DNA from: Polynucleobacter cosmopolitanus
GTDB taxonomy: Bacteria; Pseudomonadota; Gammaproteobacteria; Burkholderiales; Burkholderiaceae
Assembly (NCBI RefSeq): GCF_002224225.1
Contig: NZ_NJGG01000002.1
Location: forward strand, 62,001 to 126,000
DNA: 64,000 nt
Direction of reading: 5' to 3'
Shown here: piece by piece, positions 24,342 through 33,535 of the stretch
How the letters are laid out: each line of letters opens with the position of its first letter
How positions within the stretch are numbered: the first letter of the stretch is position 1
Notes under the pieces: model-generated
The model's database searches: none
Told to the model about the DNA's origin: nothing
The model's input: only the letters and a program-made list of their open reading frames with translations
Position numbers and translations under genes: made by a program

Positions 24342-25277
24342 TTATCGGCAGATATTTTCAATGTCCTGTTGGATGATTTTCAGGCCCGCTTTGAGAATCG
24401 TGTCATAGCGATTGCGCTCAACTTTGATTGTTTCCGGGGTCCAAGAGTAAAAACCTTGAGAGGTCTTCATACCGTAATGATTATTTTTAACTTTCTCGGT
24501 CAAACATTTGGCTGGCGTTGCATCATTGCACAAGGATGGGTAAATGCTCGCACCTGCAGCCGTGTGAATCTCAATCCCAGCATGATCGCGCTGCATCACA
24601 GGGCCGGCCGCCAAATACCTAAATCCAAATCCAAACCTAACAGCGTTATCAATGTCTTCTGGGGTGGCAATGCCTTGATCAATCATTGAGAAAGCTTCGC
24701 GAGACATGGCATGCTGCAATCGATTGGCCAAGAAGCCAGGTAAGTCTTTGTTGACCCTGACCGGCACCATCAAGCAACGCGTCATGATTTGGAATAAATC
24801 ATCCATCACTGCCTGACTGGTCTTTTCACCTTTAATCACTTCCACACAAGGTACTAAATGGGCTGGCATGAAGAAATGCAAACCAATCATGCGACTGGTG
24901 GTCTTTAAGCCCTCAGCAATCTGGCTAATTGGAAAACTCGAACTATTGCTTGCCAGAATGGTGTGAGCTGGTGCCAGTTCATCTAAATGCTTGAACAGCT
25001 CTTGCTTGAGCGGTAATTTTTCTGGAATACATTCCACCACCAAATCAACGCTTGACCATGCAACATCTTTGAGATCTGCATGAATTGTGATGGGTTTATT
25101 TGGCTTGGCATATCCGAGTTCTTTGATTTGAAATTCAAAATACTGAGGTAAAAAAGTTCGGCGCTCTGTACCTGCCTCAATGATTTCTACGGCGTAACCA
25201 CCTCTTAAAAATACCAATGCCACATCAGCACCCATGGTGCCACCACCCACGATCACTACTTTTTTACTTCCTGTCAT
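24342..25277 (-). CDS. 3-hydroxyacyl-CoA dehydrogenase-family protein (copy 1)
   Basis: A 311-residue NAD-dependent dehydrogenase of the 3-hydroxyacyl-CoA dehydrogenase/lambda-crystallin superfamily. The Rossmann motif GGGTMGADVA lies at residues 11-20. The conserved SNSSSFPISQIA and the catalytic histidine of HFFMPAHLVP follow, with a C-terminal helical domain (DLPGFLANRLQHA). The length equals L-gulonate 3-dehydrogenase (lambda-crystallin) rather than the longer fatty-acid enzymes. It is divergent from the TAXI-TRAP operon, and a close paralogue lies at 33536 at the other end of the same island. Oxidation of a 3-hydroxy (sugar) acid or its CoA ester is the likely chemistry. Confidence 0.82.
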   Translation of the reverse strand: MTGSKKVVIVGGGTMGADVALVFLRGGYAVEIIEAGTERRTFLPQYFEFQIKELGYAKPNKPITIHADLKDVAWSSVDLVVECIPEKLPLKQELFKHLDELAPAHTILASNSSSFPISQIAEGLKTTSRMIGLHFFMPAHLVPCVEVIKGEKTSQAVMDDLFQIMTRCLMVPVRVNKDLPGFLANRLQHAMSREAFSMIDQGIATPEDIDNAVRFGFGFRYLAAGPVMQRDHAGIEIHTAAGASIYPSLCNDATPAKCLTEKVKNNHYGMKTSQGFYSWTPETIKVERNRYDTILKAGLKIIQQDIENICR

Positions 25278-25542
25278 TTCTGCCTCGATTGATTTTTTAT
25301 TTAATTATTTTTAGATGACTACTTATGAATTTTGCATCTGAAATGTAAACCAGTTTTAATCATATTTCAGAGATATTTTTGACCGAGAACTTGCTCTTAA
25401 ATAGTGCATTTTTTTATTTAAAAGCAATTGACTAGTGATAACCCTAGGTAATCCCAAAAACATGGAGCAAAAAGAAAAAAATAGTGCTAAATTTTGAGGA
25501 CGGTATTAAATACTTTTTGAATAACAAACCGGAGACAAAAGA

Positions 25543-26490
25543 ATGAAAATTGCAAAACTTTTAGCTGTACTTCTGTTCAGCTCAGCTGGTATTGCGAGCG
25601 CACAAAATATTTCTGTAGGTACTGGTGGTACAGGTGGTGTTTACTACCCAATGGGTGGCGGTTTAGCTTCTGTACTTTCGAAACATGTACCTGGCATGCA
25701 AGCAACTGCAGAAGTGACTGGTGGTTCAGTTGATAACATCAATTTGATTGGCACAGGTAAGCCATATATTGGCTTCTCCATGGCAGATGCTGCAAAGGAT
25801 GCCCTCGAGGGTAAAGACAAATTCACCAACAAAAAGGTCGAACTTCGCACTTTATTGGTTCTCTACCCTAACCGCATGCACGTCGTGACAACTGAAGCTA
25901 CTGGCATCAAGTCAATGAAAGATCTTAAAGGTAAGCGTGTCAGCACAGGTTCACCTGGTAGCGCCACTGAAGTGATGGCTTTTCGCTTGATCGAAGCTAC
26001 TGGTATGGATAAAGACAAAGATGTGAAGCGTGAGCGTTTAAGTGCTGCTGAATCAGTGAATGCCATGAAAGACCGCAAGATCGATGCATTCTTCTGGGTT
26101 GGTGGTCTACCAACTGCGGCTGTGACTGACTTGGCTAATACTCCAGGCACAAAAATTGTGATGATCGATAACGCTGCTGAAGTAGCCGCCATGAATAAAA
26201 AATATGGCAATCTTTACTATGCAGACACCATTGCGAAGAGCGTTTATGCAGGTATGACGAAAGACAATCAAGTATCAGCCGTGGCTAATATTTTGGTTGC
26301 TAGCGCATCAATGCCTGATGACCAAGCTTACAAGATTGTGAAAGCTGTATTTGATCATCAAAAAGAGTTGATCGCTACGCACACTGAATATTCAAGCATC
26401 AGCGTTGGTATTCAGAAGCCAGGTAATAGCTCAGTGCCATTTCACCCAGGTGCTATTAAATACTTGAAAGAACGCGGCGCCAAGTTCTAA
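25543..26490 (+). CDS. TAXI-family TRAP transporter solute-binding protein
   Basis: A 315-residue periplasmic binding protein with a cleavable signal peptide (MKIAKLLAVLLFSSAGIASA). The TAXI signature follows directly: ISVGTGGTGGVYYPMGGGLA, then the AEVTGGSVDNI and GSPGSATEVMAFRL segments of the ligand pocket. It delivers an unknown small organic acid to the fused TRAP permease encoded 70 bases downstream. GGAG stands eight bases before the ATG. An intrinsic hairpin after the gene probably makes it the most abundant product of the operon, as is usual for binding proteins. Confidence 0.93.
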   Translation: MKIAKLLAVLLFSSAGIASAQNISVGTGGTGGVYYPMGGGLASVLSKHVPGMQATAEVTGGSVDNINLIGTGKPYIGFSMADAAKDALEGKDKFTNKKVELRTLLVLYPNRMHVVTTEATGIKSMKDLKGKRVSTGSPGSATEVMAFRLIEATGMDKDKDVKRERLSAAESVNAMKDRKIDAFFWVGGLPTAAVTDLANTPGTKIVMIDNAAEVAAMNKKYGNLYYADTIAKSVYAGMTKDNQVSAVANILVASASMPDDQAYKIVKAVFDHQKELIATHTEYSSISVGIQKPGNSSVPFHPGAIKYLKERGAKF

Positions 26491-26513
26491 AAAAATATTA
26501 GAAAAATAATACA

Positions 26514-26542
26514 AACTACCCAAGCACTCCTTGGGTAGTTTT
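26514..26542 (+). terminator. Attenuating hairpin between TRAP binding-protein and permease genes
   Basis: AACTACCCAAG pairs perfectly with CTTGGGTAGTT around CACTC and ends in TTTT. It lies in the 70-bp gap inside the operon. Partial read-through would give high binding protein and low permease. Confidence 0.8.
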
Positions 26543-26560
26543 CCATTGAACGAGACAACC

Positions 26561-28582
26561 ATGATCCAAGATCAAACCCCTGCATTGGATGAAAAAACCC
26601 AACAGGAAGTAGAGTCATTGATTCGTCAAGAAGAAGGCGACTCACATCAGTACAAAGGCTTTTTAGCCGTTTTCTTGACATTAGCTGCAGTGGCCATGTC
26701 ACTGTTTCATTTGTATGCAGCTTATTCAATTGTGCCGACGCTACAACTCCGAGTGGTCCACGTTGGTTTTGTTTTAGCTATTTTGTTTTTGTCTTTTCCG
26801 ATAGCGGCCAAATTTAAAAATAGGCTCATGCTTTGGGACATCGTTTTAGCAGGCCTAGCGGTTGCCACGGCTTTTTATATCTTGCAAGGCGGCGATGATT
26901 TGGCGGATAGAAATACTGCCCCACTGCAACTCGACATTATTTTTGGCGTAATTTTTATCATTTTGATTCTTGAAGGTGTCCGTCGCACCAATGGCTTGAT
27001 TTTACTGACAGTCACTTTGTTATTTTTATCCTATGCATTATTTGGAAATTACTTACCAGCTCCTTGGACTCACAAAGGTTATGAGGTCTCTCGTTTGGTA
27101 GGTTATATGTATATGACCTTGGAGGGCGTGTTTGGAACAGCCGTAGACGTTTCAGCAACATTGATCATTCTCTTCACCATCTTTGGCGCCTTCTTGCAGT
27201 TCACCAATGCTGGTAAATTTTTCATTGATTTTGCTTTCAGCACCATGGGCGGTAAATCCTCAGGTGTGGGTAAAACAATTGTGCTTTCATCATTCTTATT
27301 AGGCGGTCCATCAGGCTCTGGCGTTGCCACAACGGTGACAGTTGGTACGGTAGCAGCTCCAATGTTGGACAAGGTTGGTTACGACAAAAATGCGGCCGGT
27401 GGTCTTTTGGCAGCGGGCGGCTTAGGCGCCATCATCTCCCCTCCAGTGTTGGGTGCTGCGGCTTTCTTGATTGCTGACTTTTTAAAGATTTCTTATTTAG
27501 ATGTTTTGTTGATGGCTTGTATTCCAACCATCCTTTTCTATCTTGGCTTATTTGTCATGGTTGAAATTGATGTCAAAAAATACAATATGTCTGCCATCAA
27601 AATTGACAAAGTAGACACCGCTTGGAATTTGGCCAAGAAGTATTGGTTCCACTTCTTCTCTTTGATTTCAATCGTGGTCTTCATGATGATGGGCTTCTCA
27701 CCTGTGATGTCGGTGTTTTGGGCCACGGTGCTTTCTGCAGCAACCAGTATGTTAAGAGCTGATACGGCCATCTTGCCTTGGGACATGTTCAGCGGAAAAC
27801 AATCCGTCATCAAGTCTTTTTACGAGTCTAACTTGATCAAAGCTTTGGCCAATGGTTCATCTGGTGTGATCAGCATTGCTGCAACTTGTATCGGTGCTGG
27901 TTTGATTGTTGGTACAGTGACCTTGACTGGCCTAGGGCTTAAATTCAGCTCCATCATCATCCAATTAGCTGATGGTTCATTATTGTTGACGGCTATTTAT
28001 ACAGCGATGATTGTTTGGGTCGTGGGATTGGCTGTACCAGTTACTGCGTCTTACATCATTTGCGCTGTGATCACCGCCCCTGCTTTGATTAATTTGGGCG
28101 TGCCTGCTTTTGCGGCGCACATGTTTATTTTCTACTACGCTGTTTTGTCTGAAGTATCTCCTCCAACAGCACTCTCGCCATTTGCTGCCGCTGCAATTTG
28201 TAAAGGTAATCCTTATAAGACCACCTTGCAGAGCTGGAAATACGTAGCTCCTGCGATTTTGGTGCCTTTCATGTTTGTATTGGATAAGTCTGGCAGTGCT
28301 CTTTTATTGATGGGCTCAACCAAAGCATTGGCTAATGCAGATTGGCTACAAATTGCTTGGGTGAGTTTCACCGCTGTGGCAGGCGTGATTGCTTTAGCAG
28401 GCGGTCTACAAGGCTGGTTCTTGGCCAAGACCAATTTGTTTGAGCGTTGGATTTTAATTTTGTCTGGTGTTGCATTGGCGTATCCATCTAATTACTCAGA
28501 CATTGCTGGCTTTATGGGCTTTGCTTTGGTCGTGGTGATGCAGATCATCAGAAATAAAAAATCTGCAGGAGCACCCGCATGA
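26561..28582 (+). CDS. TRAP transporter fused permease (DctQ-DctM fusion)
   Basis: A 673-residue inner-membrane permease fusing the small four-helix DctQ-like part (residues about 35-150) to the large DctM-like part, as is normal for TAXI systems. The DctM signature is visible in GGPSGSGVATTVTVGTVAAPML and GGLGAIISPPVLGAAAFLIA, with the second helical-hairpin motif ...SEVSPPTALSPFAAAAI near the end. It is driven by the sodium or proton gradient. I start it at ATG 26561; an in-frame TTG at 26531 lies inside the terminator hairpin and is rejected. Its end overlaps the next gene by four bases (ATGA). Confidence 0.93.
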   Translation: MIQDQTPALDEKTQQEVESLIRQEEGDSHQYKGFLAVFLTLAAVAMSLFHLYAAYSIVPTLQLRVVHVGFVLAILFLSFPIAAKFKNRLMLWDIVLAGLAVATAFYILQGGDDLADRNTAPLQLDIIFGVIFIILILEGVRRTNGLILLTVTLLFLSYALFGNYLPAPWTHKGYEVSRLVGYMYMTLEGVFGTAVDVSATLIILFTIFGAFLQFTNAGKFFIDFAFSTMGGKSSGVGKTIVLSSFLLGGPSGSGVATTVTVGTVAAPMLDKVGYDKNAAGGLLAAGGLGAIISPPVLGAAAFLIADFLKISYLDVLLMACIPTILFYLGLFVMVEIDVKKYNMSAIKIDKVDTAWNLAKKYWFHFFSLISIVVFMMMGFSPVMSVFWATVLSAATSMLRADTAILPWDMFSGKQSVIKSFYESNLIKALANGSSGVISIAATCIGAGLIVGTVTLTGLGLKFSSIIIQLADGSLLLTAIYTAMIVWVVGLAVPVTASYIICAVITAPALINLGVPAFAAHMFIFYYAVLSEVSPPTALSPFAAAAICKGNPYKTTLQSWKYVAPAILVPFMFVLDKSGSALLLMGSTKALANADWLQIAWVSFTAVAGVIALAGGLQGWFLAKTNLFERWILILSGVALAYPSNYSDIAGFMGFALVVVMQIIRNKKSAGAPA

Positions 28583-29514
28583 GCCAATTCAATCGCAACA
28601 GCCGCGGTGTTTATTTGATTGCCGTGACCCCATTCAAAGAGAATGGTGCTCTTGATTTAGAGAGCACCGATTCCATGGTCGATTTTTATTTGGACTGTGG
28701 TGTTACTGGTCTGACGATTCTTGGCATCATGGGTGAAGCCACTAAGTTAACGGCTGAAGAATCAAAGACTTTTGTGGCGCGTGTTTTAAAGCGTGTGAAT
28801 GATAGAGTTCCCGTGGTGGTGGGTGCATCTGCCCCTGGATTTGCCCCCATGAAAGAATTGACCACTTCAGTGATGGACATGGGTGCTGCAGGTGTGATGG
28901 TGGCACCCCCTTCAACGCTTCGTACCGATGATCAAATCACAGCTTACTTTGACATGGTCAATGAAACATTGGGACCTGATGTGCCATGGTGCCTGCAAGA
29001 TCATCCGGTTTCAACTGGCGTACAGATGTCAACAGCTGTGATTCTCAAGATCTTAAAGAACTCCCCTAATTGCGTGATGCTCAAGCATGAGGATTCTCCA
29101 GGACTGAACAAGTTATCCGGAATCATTGCTTCAATTGCCAAAAAAGAGATTGAGCGAGTCTCAATTCTGACTGGCAATGGTGGTGGCCTCTTCTTAACAG
29201 AAGAAATGATTCGCGGTGCTGATGGTGCGATGACAGGTTTTGCTTACCCAGAAATGATGGTGAGTGTTTGTGAGTTGTTTGCAAAAGGCGATATAGAAAA
29301 AGCTTGTGATGTCTATGATGCTTATCTTCCTTTGGCCAAATATGAACAGCAAGCGAATATCGGTCTAGCCGTTCGCAAACACATCTTGGCTGAACGCGGC
29401 GTGATTGCATCAGCCGCGGTTCGTAAGCCAGGGCCAAAACTATCACCAGCAGATATTAAAGACATTGAACGATTAACGATTAGACAAACAAAACGATTAA
29501 AGGAAATTGAATAA
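28579..29514 (+). CDS. DHDPS/NAL-superfamily lyase, atypical active site
   Basis: A 311-residue TIM-barrel protein of the dihydrodipicolinate synthase/N-acetylneuraminate lyase superfamily. The GIMGEATKLTAEE substrate motif (residues 49-61) and the Schiff-base lysine Lys169 (VMLKHED) are present. The usual YN-x-P tyrosine strand is replaced by CLQDHPVSTG (residues 138-147), so the general acid/base tyrosine is absent. True DapA function is unlikely. Members of this superfamily act on 2-keto-3-deoxy sugar acids and related compounds, which fits the surrounding transporter and dehydratase genes. It is coupled to the permease gene and, by TAATG, to the SDR gene. Confidence 0.85.
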   Translation: MSQFNRNSRGVYLIAVTPFKENGALDLESTDSMVDFYLDCGVTGLTILGIMGEATKLTAEESKTFVARVLKRVNDRVPVVVGASAPGFAPMKELTTSVMDMGAAGVMVAPPSTLRTDDQITAYFDMVNETLGPDVPWCLQDHPVSTGVQMSTAVILKILKNSPNCVMLKHEDSPGLNKLSGIIASIAKKEIERVSILTGNGGGLFLTEEMIRGADGAMTGFAYPEMMVSVCELFAKGDIEKACDVYDAYLPLAKYEQQANIGLAVRKHILAERGVIASAAVRKPGPKLSPADIKDIERLTIRQTKRLKEIE

Positions 29515-30299
29515 TGGATTTAGGCATTAAAAATAAAACTGCCTTGGTATTTGGCGCTGGCAGCGGCTTAGGTCGTGCCATAGCCCTATCTCTTGGTAAA
29601 GAGGGTGCCAAAGTAGCTTTAGCTGGCAGAACAATGGCGAACTTAGAGACGACTGCGCAAGCGATCAAAGCAGCAGGTGGTCAGGCTTACTGCATCGCTT
29701 GGGATTTAGGCAATCTAGCAGCCATCGATGAATTATTCACACAAATTGAAAAAAATCTTGGTCCCGTTGATATCTTGGTGAACAACACCGGTGGACCTCC
29801 TCCAGCAACTGCCGCAGGACAATCAACCGCACTTTGGATTGAAAAGTTTCAAGAGATGGTTCTCTCAGTCATTGCCATCACTGATCGCGCCATACCAGGT
29901 ATGAAGCAACGAGGATGGGGACGAATCATCACTAGCACATCATCAGGCGCCATCATCCCCATCGCTAACTTGGGCATTTCAAACACTTTGAGAGCCTCTT
30001 TGCACGCTTGGTCTAAAACTTTATCTCGCGAACTTGCTCCACACGGCATCACTGCAAACGTCATTGTTCCAGGAAGAATTGCGACGGATCGCATTCGTTT
30101 TCTGGATGAATCTCGTGCAAAGCGTGAGAATATTTCTCTTGAGGATGTTGAGGCTGACAGCTTAAAGTCTATTCCTGTGGGCCGCTTGGGTCGACCTGAA
30201 GAATACGGTGACACAGTGGCATTTTTAGCCAGTCAAGTCGCTTCATACATCACTGGTTCTGTTATCCGTGTGGATGGCGGCAATATTCCTAATATTTAA
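29514..30299 (+). CDS. Short-chain dehydrogenase-family protein lacking the catalytic Tyr
   Basis: A 261-residue SDR. The cofactor motif GAGSGLG (residues 14-20) and NNTGG (90-94) are intact, and the C-terminal SYITGSVIRVDGG is typical. In the catalytic segment, serines 143-144 are present, but the tyrosine expected about 13 residues later is missing: the sequence there is NLGISNTLRASLHAW. A related SDR subgroup with PIPNLALSN in place of Y-x3-K is known, so this is probably a family feature, not a sequencing error. Either the chemistry differs or another residue acts as base. It is translationally coupled to the DHDPS-like gene (one-base overlap). Confidence 0.85.
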   Translation: MDLGIKNKTALVFGAGSGLGRAIALSLGKEGAKVALAGRTMANLETTAQAIKAAGGQAYCIAWDLGNLAAIDELFTQIEKNLGPVDILVNNTGGPPPATAAGQSTALWIEKFQEMVLSVIAITDRAIPGMKQRGWGRIITSTSSGAIIPIANLGISNTLRASLHAWSKTLSRELAPHGITANVIVPGRIATDRIRFLDESRAKRENISLEDVEADSLKSIPVGRLGRPEEYGDTVAFLASQVASYITGSVIRVDGGNIPNI

Positions 30300-30308
30300 G
30301 AGTCTTTT

Positions 30309-31031
30309 ATGAAAACACCCGTTCAAGCATTAGATCAAAAAGTGATCGACGTACTTTCAAAGGTAACCACAGCGACGCTGACCACCCTATTAATCAAAAA
30401 AGGGTTGCGTAATGTGTGGTTGCGCGGCAGCATGCCATTGAAATCAGGCCAAGGGAGAATTGTTGGCCGTGCATTTACTTTGCGTTTTGTGCCAGCCCGA
30501 GAAGACTTGGCCACGCCAGCTTCTTGGTCATCACCAATTTCAACCAGAGCAGCGATTGAAGATATGCCAGCTGGTTGCATTGCAGTGGTTGATGCCATGG
30601 GTGTAACCAACGCTGGTATTTTTGGCGATATTTTGTGTCAACGGATGAAGCAACGTCAGGTAGCAGCTTTGGTCACCGATGGCGTGATTCGAGACGTGGC
30701 TGGCGTCTTAGAAACAGAATTGCCGATCTGGTGCAGTGGTATTGCAGCACCACCGTCTGTGACAGGTTTGACATTTGTTGCTTGGCAAGAACCGATTGCT
30801 TGTGGCGGTGTGGCTATTTTCCCAAATGATGTGATTGTGATTGATGATGACGGTGCGGTTTTGATACCGGCTGATCTTGTTGATGAAATGGTTGCAACAG
30901 CACCTGAGCAAGAGAATCTGGAATCTTGGATCATGGAACAAGTCAAGGGTGGTGCAGCCCTTCCTGGTTTATATCCACCCAACGAAGAAAACAAAGCGCG
31001 CTACGAACAATCTAAAAAGAAAACAAACTAA
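30309..31031 (+). CDS. RraA/HMG-aldolase-family protein
   Basis: A 240-residue protein of the RraA-like family, which includes RNase E regulator RraA and the 4-hydroxy-4-methyl-2-oxoglutarate/oxaloacetate aldolases. The enzyme-type signature is complete: GIFGDILCQRMKQRQ followed by DGVIRD, with the acidic-arginine pair that binds pyruvate enolate and divalent metal. With this and a catabolic operon around it, an aldolase or decarboxylase that yields pyruvate is more likely than RNase control. It is the last gene of the five-gene plus-strand operon and ends in a hairpin that includes its stop codon. Confidence 0.83.
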   Translation: MKTPVQALDQKVIDVLSKVTTATLTTLLIKKGLRNVWLRGSMPLKSGQGRIVGRAFTLRFVPAREDLATPASWSSPISTRAAIEDMPAGCIAVVDAMGVTNAGIFGDILCQRMKQRQVAALVTDGVIRDVAGVLETELPIWCSGIAAPPSVTGLTFVAWQEPIACGGVAIFPNDVIVIDDDGAVLIPADLVDEMVATAPEQENLESWIMEQVKGGAALPGLYPPNEENKARYEQSKKKTN

Positions 31032-31058
31032 GAAGAAAGCTTGATGCTTCTTAGTTTA
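31025..31058 (+). terminator. Terminator of the TRAP-catabolic operon
   Basis: AAACTAAGAAG pairs with CTTCTTAGTTT around an 11-base loop. The TAA stop of the RraA-like gene lies within the left arm. The T-run is short. Confidence 0.65.
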
Positions 31059-31094
31059 TCATGATGTAGATCGCAGAATTTATATCAGAAAAGT

Positions 31095-32147
31095 TTAGAT
31101 AGTAGAAACACCCAAACTCAGCGCACATTCATTCAATGCTGCGCGTAATTCAGGAGCCAAAGGAATCCCCTCTTGGCTCCTTTTTTCTTCTGTGGCTTTC
31201 GCACCTTCGCCCGGCACTCGAATACGATCGACACCAGGCAAAGTTTTAGATGCATGCAACTCATCGATCACACGACCAACTTCACTTAAGAAGTAATCTT
31301 GTCCCATGAAGAAGTCAGGGTTGATCGCTATCATGGTTTGACCAGTGTTGGTCACGGTGCTACTGTCTTTGTTGAAATCCACCACATTGCTACCCATGCC
31401 ACCACCGTTCATACATCCAGCTAACATACCAATCATCAGAGCCAAACCATAGCCTTTATGATCTCCAATGGGTAAGAGTGTGCCTTCGGTGGCTTTTTTT
31501 GGATCAGTGATGGGTTGACCTTTTTCGTCAATCATCCAACCAACCGGCATGGCTTCATTTTTTTGGGCTTTGACTTTGATTTTTCCAAATGCTGTGACCG
31601 TGGTTGCCATATCTAAAATCATATGTGGTTTGCCTGGACCTGCAGGCACACCAAAAGCGATTGGGTTGGTTGATATCAAGCGGCTTGAACCGCCTGTGGG
31701 TGCCATGTGGTTAGCGCTACCAACCGCTAGATAGATGCCCACCAAGCCTTCATCCGCAATTTTGTTCACGTAATGTGCACCCGCACCTGAATGATTACCG
31801 TTGTTTGATCCAACCCAGCCAATCCCAAACTCTTTGGCTTTCTTGATGGCCAATTCGGTTGATCGAAACATCACCAAGTGACCCAAGCCATTATCACCAT
31901 CAAGCAAGGCCATTGGGCCAGTATCTTTGATGGATTTGATTTTGGGGTGGATGTTCATACCACCTTGTAAAAAGCGCTGAACATACTGAGGCATTCGGAA
32001 TATTCCATGAGCATCTGCCCCTACCAAATCCGATCTAACAATGTATTCAGCAGCGATCAGGGTGTCTTCATGAGGCATCCCCAATTTGGCAAATACCTCT
32101 TGAACGTATTGCTTTGCTCTGGCAGGACTTATTTGATTTTGGTCCAT
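31095..32147 (-). CDS. Ldh_2-family malate/lactate-type dehydrogenase
   Basis: A 350-residue NAD(P)-dependent dehydrogenase of the Ldh_2 family (malate, ureidoglycolate, sulfolactate and 2,3-diketogulonate-type enzymes), which does not use a Rossmann fold. Typical segments are DLVGADAHGIFRMPQY with the catalytic histidine, GIGWVGSNNGNHSGAGAHYV, ISTNPIAFGVP and DHKGYGLALMI. The substrate is a 2-hydroxy or 2-keto acid. Its start overlaps the end of the enolase-superfamily gene by 19 bases, so the two are cotranscribed and probably act on successive intermediates. Confidence 0.9.
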   Translation of the reverse strand: MDQNQISPARAKQYVQEVFAKLGMPHEDTLIAAEYIVRSDLVGADAHGIFRMPQYVQRFLQGGMNIHPKIKSIKDTGPMALLDGDNGLGHLVMFRSTELAIKKAKEFGIGWVGSNNGNHSGAGAHYVNKIADEGLVGIYLAVGSANHMAPTGGSSRLISTNPIAFGVPAGPGKPHMILDMATTVTAFGKIKVKAQKNEAMPVGWMIDEKGQPITDPKKATEGTLLPIGDHKGYGLALMIGMLAGCMNGGGMGSNVVDFNKDSSTVTNTGQTMIAINPDFFMGQDYFLSEVGRVIDELHASKTLPGVDRIRVPGEGAKATEEKRSQEGIPLAPELRAALNECALSLGVSTI

Positions 32148-33265
32148 GTGTTTTTCCCAATCGCATATTTTTTAACAGCAGCTTCATCGAAACCAAAACC
32201 AAGACCTGGGGTGGTGTGCAAGATCAAGTCGCCGTCCTTGAATTTCAATTGCTTGTTGATCAAACGTCTGAAATTCAAGACCTGATCATCAACAAAGAAC
32301 TCAACAAAACGTGCATTAGGAGTTGCAGCCACCAATGGGGCATGCAAATCATGGAACCAGTGTGGGCTCAAAGTGATGCCCTTGACATCAGCATAGGCAG
32401 CAATCTTGCGCCACTCAGAAATACCTCCGCACACAGCGGCATCAGTTTGCAATATCTCTGCTCCACCTTGCTCGACCAAGTCACGGTGACGCCAACGCCC
32501 CACTTCAATCTCACCCGTAGCAATCGTTATGGTGGTGAGTTTTGCTAAACGTGCATGAAGATCAATGGCATCGGGAGAAAAAGGTTCTTCCATCCAGCAT
32601 GGGTTGTATTGCTCAAAGCGCTTCATGTATTCCATGGCCGTTGGGATATCACGCCAAGCATTGTTCGCATCCATGGTCACGATGATGTCTGGTCCAACGG
32701 CTGATCGAACAGCCTTCAAGCGAGCCTCTTCTTCTTTAGGGCTTAAGCGACCGGTTTTCATTTTGACAGCCTTGAATCCTAACTTCACATAGCCTTCCAT
32801 TTCTTTACCTAGCTTGGCAGGTGTTTTGCCATCCAAGTAATAGCCACCACTGGCATAGGCCGGAACGCGATTATTCACAAATGAGCCCATGTAACGATGC
32901 AAAGGTAAATTGACTGAATGCGCATTCAAATCCCAAAGTGCAATATCCAGGATTGAGATGGCGCGCATCACACTGCCAGATCGACCTTGCAAGATCGACT
33001 CGGTGTACATTTCTTGCCAGATGCCTTCCGTACGATGACTGTCTTGACCAATCAATTTTGGCGCAAAGAGTTGCTCAACAGCCAGTTTGACTAATTCTCC
33101 TGCAGCACTACCAACGTAGCAAAAGCCGATACCTTCATGACCATCTTTGCTGCGCACTTTAACCAAACAGTAATGTCTTTCAGAAACTGTTCTAGTAGAA
33201 AAAGATGTCACATGATCCAGTGGAACACTAACGGCTGTGACTTCAACGGATTGAATGATGGGCAT
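32129..33265 (-). CDS. Enolase-superfamily acid-sugar dehydratase (mandelate racemase type)
   Basis: A 378-residue member of the mandelate racemase/muconate lactonizing group. The capping domain spans residues 1-130. Lys168-x-Lys170 (VKMKTG) are the barrel base residues, the metal ligands are Asp199, Glu226 and Glu252 (MDANNAW, CWMEEPF, TGEIEVG), and the His pair lies in SPHWFHDLHAP (302, 305). Such enzymes usually dehydrate acid sugars to 2-keto-3-deoxy acids, a product that the neighbouring aldolase-like and dehydrogenase genes could take further. The exact sugar acid cannot be told from sequence. It is the first gene of a two-gene minus-strand operon. Confidence 0.88.
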   Translation of the reverse strand: MPIIQSVEVTAVSVPLDHVTSFSTRTVSERHYCLVKVRSKDGHEGIGFCYVGSAAGELVKLAVEQLFAPKLIGQDSHRTEGIWQEMYTESILQGRSGSVMRAISILDIALWDLNAHSVNLPLHRYMGSFVNNRVPAYASGGYYLDGKTPAKLGKEMEGYVKLGFKAVKMKTGRLSPKEEEARLKAVRSAVGPDIIVTMDANNAWRDIPTAMEYMKRFEQYNPCWMEEPFSPDAIDLHARLAKLTTITIATGEIEVGRWRHRDLVEQGGAEILQTDAAVCGGISEWRKIAAYADVKGITLSPHWFHDLHAPLVAATPNARFVEFFVDDQVLNFRRLINKQLKFKDGDLILHTTPGLGFGFDEAAVKKYAIGKNTWTKIK

Positions 33266-33535
33266 GTCTGTCTCTCTATATTTTTTATATTTAATGGTGT
33301 TACTTGTTCTTCACATAGCACTTCAAATACTTAGAAAAAACTTATTAAATATAAAGACTTCCTGATTTGAAATGCAAGCTATATCCTAGACCGATTAGGT
33401 CGTAAAACAAAGCAGTTTTTGACCTCAAAGACTCAGTTAAAACCCTAATAAAACATACTCCATGAGCCTTTTGGCTAACAACACCATTTTGCTGACTTAG
33501 GTATGATGGAAGACATAAAAATGATGGAGACAAGC

